DNA of 64,000 nucleotides, taken from the NCBI GenBank assembly GCA_028015205.1, contig CM051511.1, positions 31,922,001 to 31,986,000 of the forward strand, read 5' to 3'. Made by a program: the position numbers and the translations under genes. This stretch comes from Mytilisepta virgata. Its lineage: Eukaryota; Mollusca; Bivalvia; Mytilida; Mytilidae. This document shows, one piece after another, positions 54,022-64,000 of the stretch. Numbering within the stretch: position 1 is the first letter of the stretch; each line of letters begins with the position of its first letter. The notes below the pieces were generated by a model that was not told the origin of the DNA, did no database searches, and was given only the letters and a program-made list of their open reading frames with translations.

Positions 54022-55869
54022 ACACATAAAAAAATGTCATGCTATTCTTGCATTTAAACTTTCAAAATGATAAAATTCCACAGAGGTTTCCAGACAGTTG
54101 TTAATATGGACATTTTATTGTTCTTAAGATCGACTGTTGTCTTAGAAAAAATGTCGATTTTATTTGCCTTGAGGGAGTGAGATGTGAATATTCGGTGACC
54201 CTAGCTATCAATTATTTAAAGTATCTTCTCCTTTAATTTTCACTAAACGTTAGTCGAATATAAGTTTGAAAAGCGAACTTATCACAATTGATCGGGTATT
54301 TTCAGAGAAAAAGAACTTAAGGCAATCTTTTGCATCGTTTATTATTTTAATAGATTTTAATAAACCACCATATTGGCCACCATATTGGTTAGAGGTTTAG
54401 ACCCATACACAAATTTTTGGACGGAATCCACTTATTTACAACTCTAACAATATTTCATCTTTATTGGTGCATTAGACTTACAAGATATTTTTATGGCTTT
54501 TCCATATTTTTCGGTTCAAATTGAGAGGACACAAGAAGACGTCGATAACGGAAGCCAACTAATGGCAATATCTTCGTGACATGGCAGTTTGGAGCTGGTG
54601 GCCTAAACGGATAAATATGCATAGTAATTTTTTGGGTAAACTCCAACGTTAGAGATATGGACTTAACCCGCACATTGAATTCATTATTCCAAACAACAAA
54701 TATAACTTCTGGTAATTTAAATGATATACAGATGCACGTAAATAAATTCAAAGTTGTCACATATAAATTCTTTTACAGCGACCTTAAGTACAACGGATTA
54801 TTCAGTTTCCGACAAGAATCTCATTGGAACAAATGTGCTTACATGTAAATTCAACACAATACAACGTAATATTCGATATGACTCGGAAAGTGAATTCCGG
54901 TTGAAATTAACGTGGCGAACGCCATTTTGAAAGGAAACTACCATAATCTAACATAAAACATGTATCTTTAATTGGATTTATTGTTATCTATATGAGTAAA
55001 TGCTGTATAATCATAGCCTTTGAAGTAATCGGAAAAAAAACTAAAATACTAAATCCCTTGCCAACAATGTGAATTTCTATTAAGGATTGATCGTGACTTT
55101 TGAAAGCCAAAATCAGTAACAAATATATTTTGAGCAACAAGACCAAACTTAGCCTATATACAAAAGCAAATTTCAGGTAAGGTCATCTTTGCACGAGAGA
55201 GTCGATTCCTTAGTTATTACTTAAAAAAAGAATCCAGAAATTCATCACACATATCTAAAAAATAGTATTGAGGGGATGATATCTACAGTGAAGTATAGTC
55301 CATCAGCAGCTGTATCACAGTGATACATGGATTAAAAAAATTATCGATTGACGGGCTTTTATTGAGGTCAATACAATATTTATGGACTCAGTAGTATGAT
55401 ATCGACCGAGGACTCTCAATATATTATGTATGGTGCATGTGGAATGATACAGACCGAGGACATTAGTGCGAGGTCGATTATTCTACCAGGTCATTATATA
55501 ACGTATTGACTGAATTAAAAGTTCTCAATTGTTATATTACATATGCACTATCTGTTTTCAGTGAAGAAAACTTCCTCAGAGCTTTAAAAAAAATGTAAAA
55601 TGTTCATTTCCATATTTCCCAACCTTACTTAAAACAGGTAGACAAAATGAGATAAACAGATTTAATCCAAGAAAATTGAAAAAGATCAACATTTTGACGA
55701 TATTGAGAAATTTTACGAACTAATTCGGATCTAATTTTAGTAATATACTTTTACAAGAGGAGGTCAATAGGTGAAAATATCATGGTAATCATCTGATCAA
55801 CTGATCAACGAGAAAACAAGAAAAACACCATGTAATATACATAGATACCAAATTATGAAACTTACAAAT
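54022..55869. other. Gene-free stretch
   Basis: AT-rich, no exon recognised. A small duplication CCACCATATTGG / CCACCATATTGG lies at 54365-54388. Confidence 0.35.
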
Positions 55870-56075
55870 TGCCTTGAATCAGTAGAGTAATGTAAATAAT
55901 TCTTCTACACGAATATTGCAAATTATGTGATAAAAATTACAAATAATAATGTTAATGTCCAAAACTTTCCGTAAAGTTGACTATTCAGTTGTCTCCTCAC
56001 TGTCAGTTTCAAGATCTAAATATAGATCTGGTTTTCCCGTATCTTTGGTATCATTTCCGGGTCTGTGCACGAACG
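55870..56075 (-). repeat. Segment shared with 50880-51140, just downstream of the eIF4G-like stop
   Basis: Begins about 50 bases after the stop codon at 56126. On the minus strand it contains an open stretch DTGKPDLYLDLETDSEETTE followed by a stop, which looks coding-like. It could be an alternative terminal exon or 3' UTR of the eIF4G-like gene. Confidence 0.6.
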
Positions 56076-56125
56076 TCCTTGCTCAGTAACAATTATGTAC
56101 TGCGAATGTCAAAAGGATGTTTTTA

Positions 56126-56239
56126 TCAGTAGCGTTTCTGTTTGCTTTTCAACTGTAGCAATTTATACCCAAGATTAGTGTGTGGATTTTTGTATTCTAA
56201 TGCTTCATCGATAATTTCCAGGTATTGGTCAACATATCT
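56126..56239 (-). CDS. eIF4G-like gene terminal exon
   Basis: RYVDQYLEIIDEALEYKN then HTNLGYKLLQLKSKQKRY and a TGA at 56126-56128. It matches the last two helices of MIF4G, where eIF4G usually reads M.xY...I..I...k....RIRFMLQD. Acceptor is tttttgtag. No AATAAA was found close downstream. Confidence 0.84.
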   Translation of the reverse strand, partial: RYVDQYLEIIDEALEYKNPHTNLGYKLLQLKSKQKRY

Positions 56240-59200
56240 CTACAAAAACATAAACTTTCATGTATATCAAAGAAATATTGAAGGCCTCACTGTTTATTTG
56301 TAATTACCATACCAATTCTTCCATATTTGATGATGCGACGGAACCTTTTTTTTAAAGAGATCTGCGAAATAATGCATAAGATATTTAACCAGTTCTTTAT
56401 TTTTCATGGGAATACAACAGGAAACCTGTCAGAATAATAAATGGCCATTATGGCGACAAAATTAGGGATCAAATTTGTTCCCAGTATTCTCACACAAATT
56501 TAGTTTTCAAAAATTTATTTCTCGTTTGAATACCAAAATATTATGTCAGTTTGCTTGAAATTGAAAAGGTTTATGACTGTCAATTTTATCTTTCCTTTAC
56601 AATCCAAAAAAAAATTCTCTTATTATTATTGATTATCATTTGTGAGTTTTGTGACATCACCATCTGTTATGGAAGCAGCCATTGGATTTTTATTGGATAG
56701 GTTGGTTGAAGTGTGGGGGGGGGGACAAGGAGGTATCACCTGGAATCAAATAATGGTAAATTTTAGAAAAATAAAGAGGAACGTGTTTGCATCATAAAAA
56801 AATGCAGTCTCTCAGAGGCCTCGGAATAACATCCACGATTCAAGAACATTTTTTTGCATCACTCCCCCCCTCCTTCTGATAAAAATAAAATGGTTGCTCC
56901 CTAAATCAAAACCGTTTCAAGAAATCATCTTAGTATACTAAAGCTCCTTGATTTTCAATGATACTTACAGGAGATGTTGATTTTTCCATTCTATCCCACA
57001 CTTCGCCCAATAGTGTACAAAAGCATTCTAAACATTTTTCGGCCATCTTCATCAAAATTGTGTGTATATCACAGTTCTTAAGCAGCATTAAACGGGAAAT
57101 GCACCCGGTAAACCTGTTTCAAATTATAACAAGAACAATTAGATGTGTTGACCTGTATCGCATGCAAACAAGAGAATGTTTTAGCATCCACTGTTCTCAG
57201 TTTCATAAGACTTTAAGTTATCTACCATTGTAAGATTTATCTTTGAATGTACATTTAATTAGTATGTTATTCTTTATTGATCTAATTGTCAAAATGTCAG
57301 TTTTTTTATTTCTTGATAGAAAAGGCATAACCTTTTGGCCGGGTGGTTGTTTCTATGACCATTTCTATTGTTACAATTATATTAAATAACGGTCTTGTCT
57401 GGGCCAAAAAGCAAGCGTGAACAAGTCTGATATAAAACTCTGATTAAAGTTTTTCTAAGGAAAGACACGAGCAATCAGAAATAAAGATTAATACCGGTAT
57501 GTTCATCTGTATTTGGCTCTATTGAAGTGCTTATTTTTTATAAGGGCTGAGTAAAAGGCGTCACATTTTGAGATTACACAAAATAGGTAGTGTTCTATGT
57601 GGTCATAATAACATAATTTCAGAAATGCCAGGTGAAAGGTTTGGAGTTTCAGATTACACAAACTAGGTACAAATGTACCCTGCAAACATGATGTGCTTAA
57701 AAATGACTAAATTCAAAAATTGATAAATTTGACATTTTTCCCCAAAAGGGGTGATGCACATCTTGAATGTGTTCAGAATAAGTGTGCAATATTTTAGAAA
57801 TTCCAGGTTCATGGTGTTGGAGTTTCAGATTACACAAACTAAGTACCCTTCGTACCGAATACGCCTAAAATGACTAAGTTAAAAAATTTATAAATCTGAA
57901 ATTTTTTTCTCAACTCACTCCAAAAGGGTAGGTGCACATCTTCAATGTGTTGAGAATAAATGTGCAATATGTCAGAAGTTCCAGTTTCATAGTGTTGGAG
58001 TTTCAGATTACACAAACTAGGTATCCTTTCTCTCTCAAATCACCGCAAAAGGGTAGGTGCACATCTTCAGTGTGTTAAAAATAATTGTGCAATATTTCAG
58101 AAGTTCCAGGTTTATGGTGTTAAGAGTTTCAAATCACCACAAAAGAGGAGGTGCGCATCTTCAATGTGTTTAGAATTAGTGTGCAATATTTCAGAAGTTA
58201 CAGGTCCATGGTGATGGAGTTTTAGATTAGACAAACAAGGTACCCTTCGTACCGAATGCGCCTATAATGCTAAGTTCAACAATTGATGAATTTGACAATT
58301 TTTTCTCAAATAACTCTAAAACGGGAGGTGAACACATTCACTGTGTTCAAAATTAGTGTGCAAAATTTCAGTAGTGCCGGGTTTATGGTGTTTCCGATTA
58401 CACAAAGTAGGTAACCTTTCTGTAACGGACAAACGGACAAACTGTCACAGATGGATGAACGCACGGAGTGAGCCGACTCTTGGACCTTCTTCCGTACCGT
58501 CTTCATCGAAGAAGCCCGTTTTTGCTCACACGAAATTAATTTGCCTATAAATAGCCATTTAAAAGGAATATAACGACACCATAAAAAGCTAATACTTTTC
58601 GCTGTTTTTTTTGACGATTTTTTTTTTCAGTAACATCTATCTTAGTGAAGGAAGATTCAATACCCCAGACATTATTATGAAAGTGGATCACGGAAAGATC
58701 AGTCCATCGAAGTTTGATCGGCCCAACAGTGTCAATAGTAAAAATTTGTAAATATTTTATATTTAATGCTGATTAATTCTATCTTTTGCAATAGCGGTCA
58801 TGTTGGACCCCCAAACCCCACCCAGCACACACACACATACCTACACAATCTTGAAATGAGAACCCGGAAAAAAGACTTAGTTCCAAACCGTGCCATCCAA
58901 GAACCACTCCTTGTGGAAGACAGTAAATTAATTTAGGGGTCCTTAATTAGAATGGATAAAATGTGTCTTCGTATTTTTAGGTTCAGTGTGAGGGCGTTTA
59001 ACTATAGTAAACTTTTTCTTTATATTAATATCATTGGGACATATTTTGTTGTGTAAAACATAATATTCTTATACCTTGCAATTTCTTCTAATCTGCTCTT
59101 GTAATCCTACGAAAGATGAGAATACTCTGGTATTACAAGACTATACAGAATAAAGATGATTTTATACAGTTAGTAGAGCGTTTACATATACAATATACGT

Positions 59201-62200
59201 ACATTGTCAGAAAATATAAAGTTTATTTGTACGAGCCTTAGAAACGGTTAGAAATGCAAAGTTTACCGAGAATTTCTCGCACGTTTCGCGGCGAGTACAA
59301 TAAACTTTATATTTTTTGACAATGTACATATATTGTTTTATCCTGCAACACTAAATTGTTATCTGTTTGGGCGAAAAGGCATGAAAATGGAACATCTATA
59401 GCTATTTTGAAGTAGGGCCGTTTTTGGCGCGTAATCCAGGCACACATGAAGTCATAATCACAGTGAACCAGAACGCAATAAAAAATATCGTTGAATGTGA
59501 GGACAAGGGTAACAGGAGACTATATTGGGCTACTGACCCAATATCGAAAATATATTGAACAGGCTATATTTGTCTGCTAAAAGCGTAGTTGCAGGATAAT
59601 ATGTATAGCTGCGTACGCTGAAACTTTGCCCATGAAAAGAAATATAATTTCTCGGTCTTTAACTCAGGGTCATGGTTTTTTATCATTTTTTATATAAAAA
59701 TGTACATTGACATTAATCTATACACTCTTCGAGTATACAGATTTGAGAAAGTCACACACATTTAAAAAATATGATTGATTTTCATTCTACACGTTGAGAA
59801 AGCTTGGGGTGGCAAACTCTCTGGTTTAAACAAGATTATTCAATAAAATTAATTAGCACAATAATTAATACGCGTTAGTGTCTGCTTTGAGAAGTCCTTG
59901 AGCTTTGATTAAATTTTCAAGATATTGGTATATAAGCAGAATTAGCCACGGTTTGATGGAGAATAAAATAAATCAGCATGACAAATTACATGTACATCAT
60001 TATTAATTCACTGACTTGCATTCAGAAATTGACTTTGTTACAATTGGAAACGGTAAAAATAAATCTAAGTGGTTGCTATTTTCATTGTACATGTAATACA
60101 CGTACTTGCAAGGTAAGATTAAACAAGCTAATCGAAATTTTTAATGTGCTTGTGTTTAATACTGAAATGACCCAGATCAAACCACTTAAGGAAAAAAAAA
60201 TATATAGATATATTATTGAACAATACCTCAGTAGAATGACTCAGTAATCCAAGATCAATTTCCTTCAGACATTTTTCTTTATACACCGCGGAAAATGTAA
60301 TAATTTCATTAGTGTCTCTAGAGGGTACTTTCGCCTACAAATAAACAACAGAAATTTTAGACTTTGCAGAGAAGAAACCTTGTTTCTCCTATTCTTGGCG
60401 TCTTTAATCGGTGGGATAAAAATACATAATATCTTTAACCACTTCCCCGGTGTTTAAATTTCTACGTGGGAATTACCGCCCTTTTTTCTACAGTTATTGG
60501 AACGATAAACTAGAGAAGATCCGAAATGACGTCTATGTAAACAAACTACATAGCAACGACATTTTCTTGGGGTTTTTGTCGAAAATCATAGGAGAAACAG
60601 ATTCTCCTTCAATTTACTCGTGAGTTATGGAATTTCTCCACCCTCAATAGTTAAATTTTAGATTTTAACACGCTCGCTAAAGGCTCGCGTGTTGAAAATC
60701 GAAATTTAACTGTCTCGGGTGGAGAAATTCCATAACTCACTCGTACCTGAAGGAGAATCTATATTTAAATAACAAAAATGCCGAAGAGAAGATACAAATG
60801 ATTAAAATACCAAAAAGGCTTAAACCATCTTATATGGTTCTTACATCTCACAAAATTAACCTTTCAATAACAGTAAATTTTAAATTGTTAGTGTCATTTA
60901 CAAACTGTTATACTGTTAAATAAGCAACTGATCTTTTTATGATATCCTCCAGGATTTGTAGTCTATCAGCTGAGGCTTCGACGCAACGGTTAAAATGAAC
61001 TTCTTCGGTATAAAACATTATACTTGGTATAATAAGCTTAGTTTGAACTTATTTATTTATAGCAGACTATGAAACAAGTTATACCAACTAATCCCTCTCG
61101 ACTTGGCGGGTGCGAGAGCGACCCCTGTAACGGCATTTTACCCTACTCTTATTCGAAATCTACAGGAGTGTCCTTAACCATCCTCGCAAATGGTGTCGAT
61201 TTGGCGTCGCTGATTAGATCCCTGAAATTTTCATCCCCAACGAGATCGAACCAGTGACCTTTGGCTTCGTAGTCCGATGCGCTAACCACTGCATTAAGGC
61301 ATTATATACCACAGTTCGTGCAGTTTGGTTTAACTTTCATTAGTTACATGTATACATCTATGACCAAAACTTCGGACAGCCAAACAAATCCGACACTGAT
61401 TCGGTAAATTTCTTGTTGTAATTTATTACACACTTTAGTACTTGTTTCTGGCTTTAAAAAATCAGTCCACCTGCCTCAGTTTTTTTCTACAGATTGAATT
61501 TAATTGTCCTAAAGTACAATTCTTTTCAAGACACATTATTCATAATGAACCATTAAAATAATAATATTTGGTATTTCGTCCCAAAAATTGTTAGACATAT
61601 TTTATGATTAACCTTAGGTGATATATTTGACTGAAATGGAAATACATGTACTCTAATGTTGACTACTAGTATCTATTTACTATAGATCATGCTTTTGTCA
61701 TATGTATCACCAACGTGGCCATTTCCTTTTTGAAAACAGATGAAACGAGTTTCTATGCGGACAAATCTTTTCAGGAGTTTTTCTCATCGCGTAATTTTTT
61801 TTCTGTATATTTTCTTAAACCTGACATAAACTTGAGAGAAATCAAAACTACAAAATTTACAAAAGCTCATCACAATAATTATACTTACCCGCGATAGGAT
61901 TCGACAAATATTGCTGCACACGGAGATTAGACCTGGACTTTCAATAACCTGATATGAAACAAAATATTCCAATAAGGTGACATAATACATACATAATATA
62001 ATAATATGATATACGTATTGACAGATAAGAGGTTTATGTATAAAATAAAGCGTCTTGACAGCAATTGAACCTTTTTTCGTTCTTCATTGTTTGGAACCGC
62101 AGATCCACCTGCCCAAACCCCAACCATTGGAAATTCGATTAAAAACCTAAGGATCCTTTAATTCAATTGGGTAACATTTAATAAATTTTAATTTTTTAAA

Positions 62201-63406
62201 GTTTTTAAAAGTTAGGAAAATAACCTAAGATCCAAAATTTAAGAAAAAAAGTCAGTCCCAAAAATATTCTGATAAAATCCAGGATTGACTATTAGCAGTG
62301 GATTTTGGAAATGTGTCTATTCTAGCTCAAAAGAGAACACGCCCAGATTGCATTCTTCAAAGCTCTGTAAATATCAAATGGATGCTTTCTGAAGCATAGA
62401 ATGAACAATACCAGAACTCCATAAATATCAAATGCGTAAAACGAAGGTAAACTTACTGTTTCAATCAGAAGATTTACTATGCGACTTAATGTATCTTCAT
62501 TGGTGATTGGTAATTCAGATATACCTTTAACAACTGTTTCAATCTCACAGCCATGTTTGAGCATGTTAAATGCCCCTATTGCTTTACGCATTATATCCTG
62601 CATAAAATTGTAAAAATATATTAATATTTATAATTAAATTGTTCATAACATTCCTTCGTAACACTCCGTATATCAGCAGGCACATGCATTATGAATCAAA
62701 AATTTACTTTTTAATATTTGTATTGCTTACACCATGCAATGCAAAATATACAATAATTTGTAAATCAGTCAAGTTAATGGACGAAAAGAGAGAAACTGAT
62801 TCTCACAACTATACTTAACGACACAAGTTTTTTTGAGTTTTACATGTAAACGGACTAGAACAAATGAAATGCATCTAATTTTTTTAAGACACAGAGAAAC
62901 ATGACATACAGACATTGTAGATTAGCTCTTAACAACCAATGTTTAAACTAGTCCTGTCAGAAAATTTTTCGCTGATGTTGGTGCAAGTGAAATAAGCGAC
63001 TTACAAAGGCCAAAGCTAATTTTTTATAGATTGTATGTTCTAACGTATCCTAAGATGAATTACCAGAATTCTGTACAGTAATTATATAAGAGCGTAAGAA
63101 CCACAAATATAAATGTGCATGCAACCTTGATGGCCTCACTGGATCTGTAAGACACGGAACAGCATAATTCCCTCTTTTTCTTCGGTGTATTGTGAAGTGT
63201 CATGTACTGTCTTTATATCTACCATAACTATTGTATCTTAAAATAGTTAAACAATCAATTACCTCTGTACTCATGTCTGTCTGAACTGTATCTATAGCCT
63301 GGGGAATGTCGTGCACATGTTTACGCCTATCCGTTGAAGGGTCCCTTCCTGGTGTGGGTACCGTTCTCGTATCTGTTTTCTTTTCTCTCGGTTTTGCTAC
63401 TTTAGG
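56126..63406 (-). CDS. eIF4G-like protein, MIF4G domain (last seven exons; 5' part outside window)
   Basis: The exons are 63263-63406, 62457-62597, 61889-61948, 60227-60334, 59075-59106, 56969-57113 and 56126-56239. All are joined in frame with GT..AG borders, giving about 247 residues. After a basic linker (RRKHVHDIPQA), the MIF4G domain follows the eIF4G order: helix 1 region KAIGAFNMLKHGCEIETVVK, then GISELPITNEDTLSRIVNLL, VIESPGLISVCSNICRILSR, KVPSRDTNEIITF, CLKEIDLGLL, CISRLMLLKNCDIHTILMKM, LECFCTLLGEVWDRME, and RYVDQYLEIIDEALEYKN. MIF4G domains bind eIF4A and RNA in translation initiation. The protein stops at KSKQKRY, right after the domain, so it lacks the MA3 and W2 domains of full eIF4G. 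The eIF4E-binding region, if any, is off the window. It could be a truncated paralogue or a PAIP1-type regulator. The short 11-residue exon 59075-59106 replaces the long acidic insertion of vertebrate eIF4G. Confidence 0.83.
56969..57113 (-). CDS. eIF4G-like gene exon (MIF4G helices 4-5 region)
   Basis: Phase 2 to 0, with acceptor gaaacag and donor GTAAGT. It reads FTGCISRLMLLKNCDIHTIL then MKMAEKCLECFCTLLGEVWD, parallel to the segment of eIF4G that includes the LECLCRLL motif. Confidence 0.87.
57580..58445. repeat. Tandem array of about 180-bp units ending in GGAC-like repeats (intronic)
   Basis: GGAGTTTCAGATTACACAAA recurs at 57642, 57819 and 57998, with diverged versions at about 58122 and 58212. 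GGTGCACATCTTCAATGTGT, TGTGCAATATTTCAGAAGTT and CAGGTTCATGGTG words recur alongside. Some units are shortened. The array ends at 58420-58445 with CTGTAACGGACAAACGGACA then AACTG. Confidence 0.88.
59075..59106 (-). CDS. eIF4G-like gene small exon
   Basis: 32 nt, phase 0 to 2, encoding DYKSRLEEIA plus part of R, with acceptor tttcgtag and donor GTATAA. Its outgoing phase matches the next exon exactly. Its role fits the charged helix that links the two halves of MIF4G. Confidence 0.68.
59191..59336. repeat. Foldback palindrome with GAGC-rich apex (5), intronic
   Basis: CAATATACGTACATTGTCAG then AAAATATAAAGTTTATTTGT pairs with ACAATAAACTTTATATTTTT then TGACAATGTACATATATTG. The apex carries ACGAGCC and CGGCGAGTAC. 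TTTATCCTGCAA follows, as with the foldback at 24375. Confidence 0.87.
60227..60334 (-). CDS. eIF4G-like gene exon
   Basis: 36 codons, phase 0 to 0, with acceptor tttgtag and donor GTATTG. AKVPSRDTNEIITFSAVYKE then KCLKEIDLGLLSHSTE. The 'KVP' at its start matches the eIF4G position after the second helix pair. Confidence 0.84.
60599..60761. repeat. Foldback palindrome with GCTCGC apex (6), intronic
   Basis: AGATTCTCCTTCAATTTACT then CGTGAGTTATGGAATTTCTC pairs with GAGAAATTCCATAACTCACT then CGTACCTGAAGGAGAATCT. The inner arms GTTAAATTTTAGATTTT and AAAATCGAAATTTAAC flank the apex AACACGCTCGCTAAAGGCTC. Arms are about 70 bp with few mismatches, the best-preserved palindrome in the window. Confidence 0.93.
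61070..61305 (-). mobile_element. tRNA-derived SINE, family C, full copy (intronic)
   Basis: On the minus strand: TGCAGTGGTTAGCGCATCGG (box A region) and CACTGGTTCGATCTCG (box B), then a body ending near CAAGTCGAGAGGGATTAG. The 3' half matches 40540-40665. It lies between the exons at 61889 and 60334. Confidence 0.85.
61889..61948 (-). CDS. eIF4G-like gene exon
   Basis: 20 codons, phase 0 to 0: VIESPGLISVCSNICRILSR, matching the 'EP.FS..YANMCR.L' segment of eIF4G MIF4G domains. Acceptor is atatcag, donor GTAAGT. Confidence 0.88.
62457..62597 (-). CDS. eIF4G-like gene exon (start of MIF4G)
   Basis: 47 codons, phase 0 to 0: DIMRKAIGAFNMLKHGCEIE then TVVKGISELPITNEDTLSRI and VNLLIET. Matches the first two helices of MIF4G. 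Acceptor is tatgcag, donor GTAAGT. Confidence 0.88.
63263..63406 (-). CDS. eIF4G-like gene exon (linker before MIF4G)
   Basis: 48 codons, phase 0 out, Lys/Arg/Pro/Thr-rich (PKVAKPREKKTDTRTVPTPG then RDPSTDRRKHVHDIPQA). Its acceptor is either that at 63407 (ggtag) or an inner AG giving 63396; both have weak pyrimidine tracts. Donor is GTAATT. The linker has no recognisable domain. Confidence 0.65.
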
Positions 63407-63871
63407 CTACCAGGTCAAAACATTGAAAATTCAAATGTTTACAAATCTTTATCAAATTATATGTTGTTTTTTTGTAATAATTACTTTGATGTTGAAATTT
63501 ATAATATAGTGAAATTTATATGTTAGAAGATTTATAATAACTTCATAGATGTTTATTGCAATTTACACGCCTGCTTATCTATCTCGTGCATAACAACTGA
63601 TAATGTTAAATATTTAAATTATCTTGCTTTATCTTAAATAATCTAAGAATGTGATTCGGTGTAATATAATTTCCATTTTAAGTATGTTCAGTTTTATTTA
63701 ATTATATTTGAGTATAGCTGCAGAATGTGCTCTAAACTAATCTTAATCTCTTTCATAGCCAATTTTTGTTCGAAACAGGTTTTTAATTATAATTGTGTTG
63801 ATCTAATTGGTGTACTACATACACTTCAAACGGGAACTCTTTCATCGAATCACATTTTCCAAATTTTGAAA

Positions 63872-64000
63872 TTAAGGATGATCGCTGGTCTAATAGGAAA
63901 TAAACAGGATTTGAAATAGGTGTTTTAATTTGAGAGAACATATGAATAGTAAACAAATAAGCAAGAAACAAATATAGGTTCATGTGCTCATGTTAGAGCT
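63872..64000. mobile_element. TTAA-flanked MITE (GGATGxTCGCTGG family), copy 3, cut by the window end
   Basis: TTAAGGATGATCGCTGGTCT then AATAGGAAATAAACAGGATT and AGGTGTTTTAATTTGAG match the left 130 bases of the copy at 25990, in the same orientation. The right end lies outside. Confidence 0.87.

Noticed and set aside
61240..61310. tRNA gene
   Set aside because: Has A- and B-box-like sequence but no complete cloverleaf acceptor pairing, and a shared SINE body follows; called a SINE instead.

Overview
This is eukaryotic, AT-rich, intron-rich nuclear DNA. Introns have GT..AG borders and the window is packed with interspersed repeats. The repeat types (TTAA-flanked MITEs, tRNA-derived SINEs, tandem arrays ending in GGAC runs, frequent TACATGTA) and the protein types suggest a bivalve mollusc, most likely a mussel (Mytilidae). 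That assignment rests on recalled repeat style, not on a search.

Three host genes can be assembled by joining exons with matching splice phases. (1) On the minus strand, from 19400 leftward to at least 948, lies a secreted multidomain protein: signal peptide, fucolectin/F5-8C-like (FTP) lectin domain, EGF, a VWDE-type region with a von Willebrand D domain, a second EGF and a VWDE C-terminal module. Sixteen exons give about 986 residues and the 3' end runs off the left edge. (2) On the plus strand, 42485-45389 is a complete two-exon seven-transmembrane receptor of 473 residues with a TATA box upstream and a polyadenylation signal downstream. (3) On the minus strand, from beyond the right side to 56126, are the last seven exons of an eIF4G-like protein. 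They encode a MIF4G domain and stop directly after it.

The centre (about 26.9-33.8 kb, minus strand) holds a nearly intact non-LTR retrotransposon. ORF1 is intact and combines an N-terminal domain, a coiled coil, an SGNH-hydrolase-like domain and a proline-rich tail. ORF2 (endonuclease plus reverse transcriptase) is broken by one frameshift before its Cys/His C-terminus.

The rest is accessory DNA. It holds several MITE families flanked by TTAA, long foldback palindromes with a GAGC-rich apex, three SINE families with truncated copies, 3' remnants of another retroelement (one with a recognisable frameshifted RT C-terminus), a MULE-like transposase remnant, and three arrays of roughly 100-180-bp units ending in GGAC-rich DNA. 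There is also a segmental duplication at 22.2-23.8 kb and a duplicated segment linking 51.0 kb to the 3' end of the eIF4G-like gene. No tRNA, rRNA or CRISPR feature was found.
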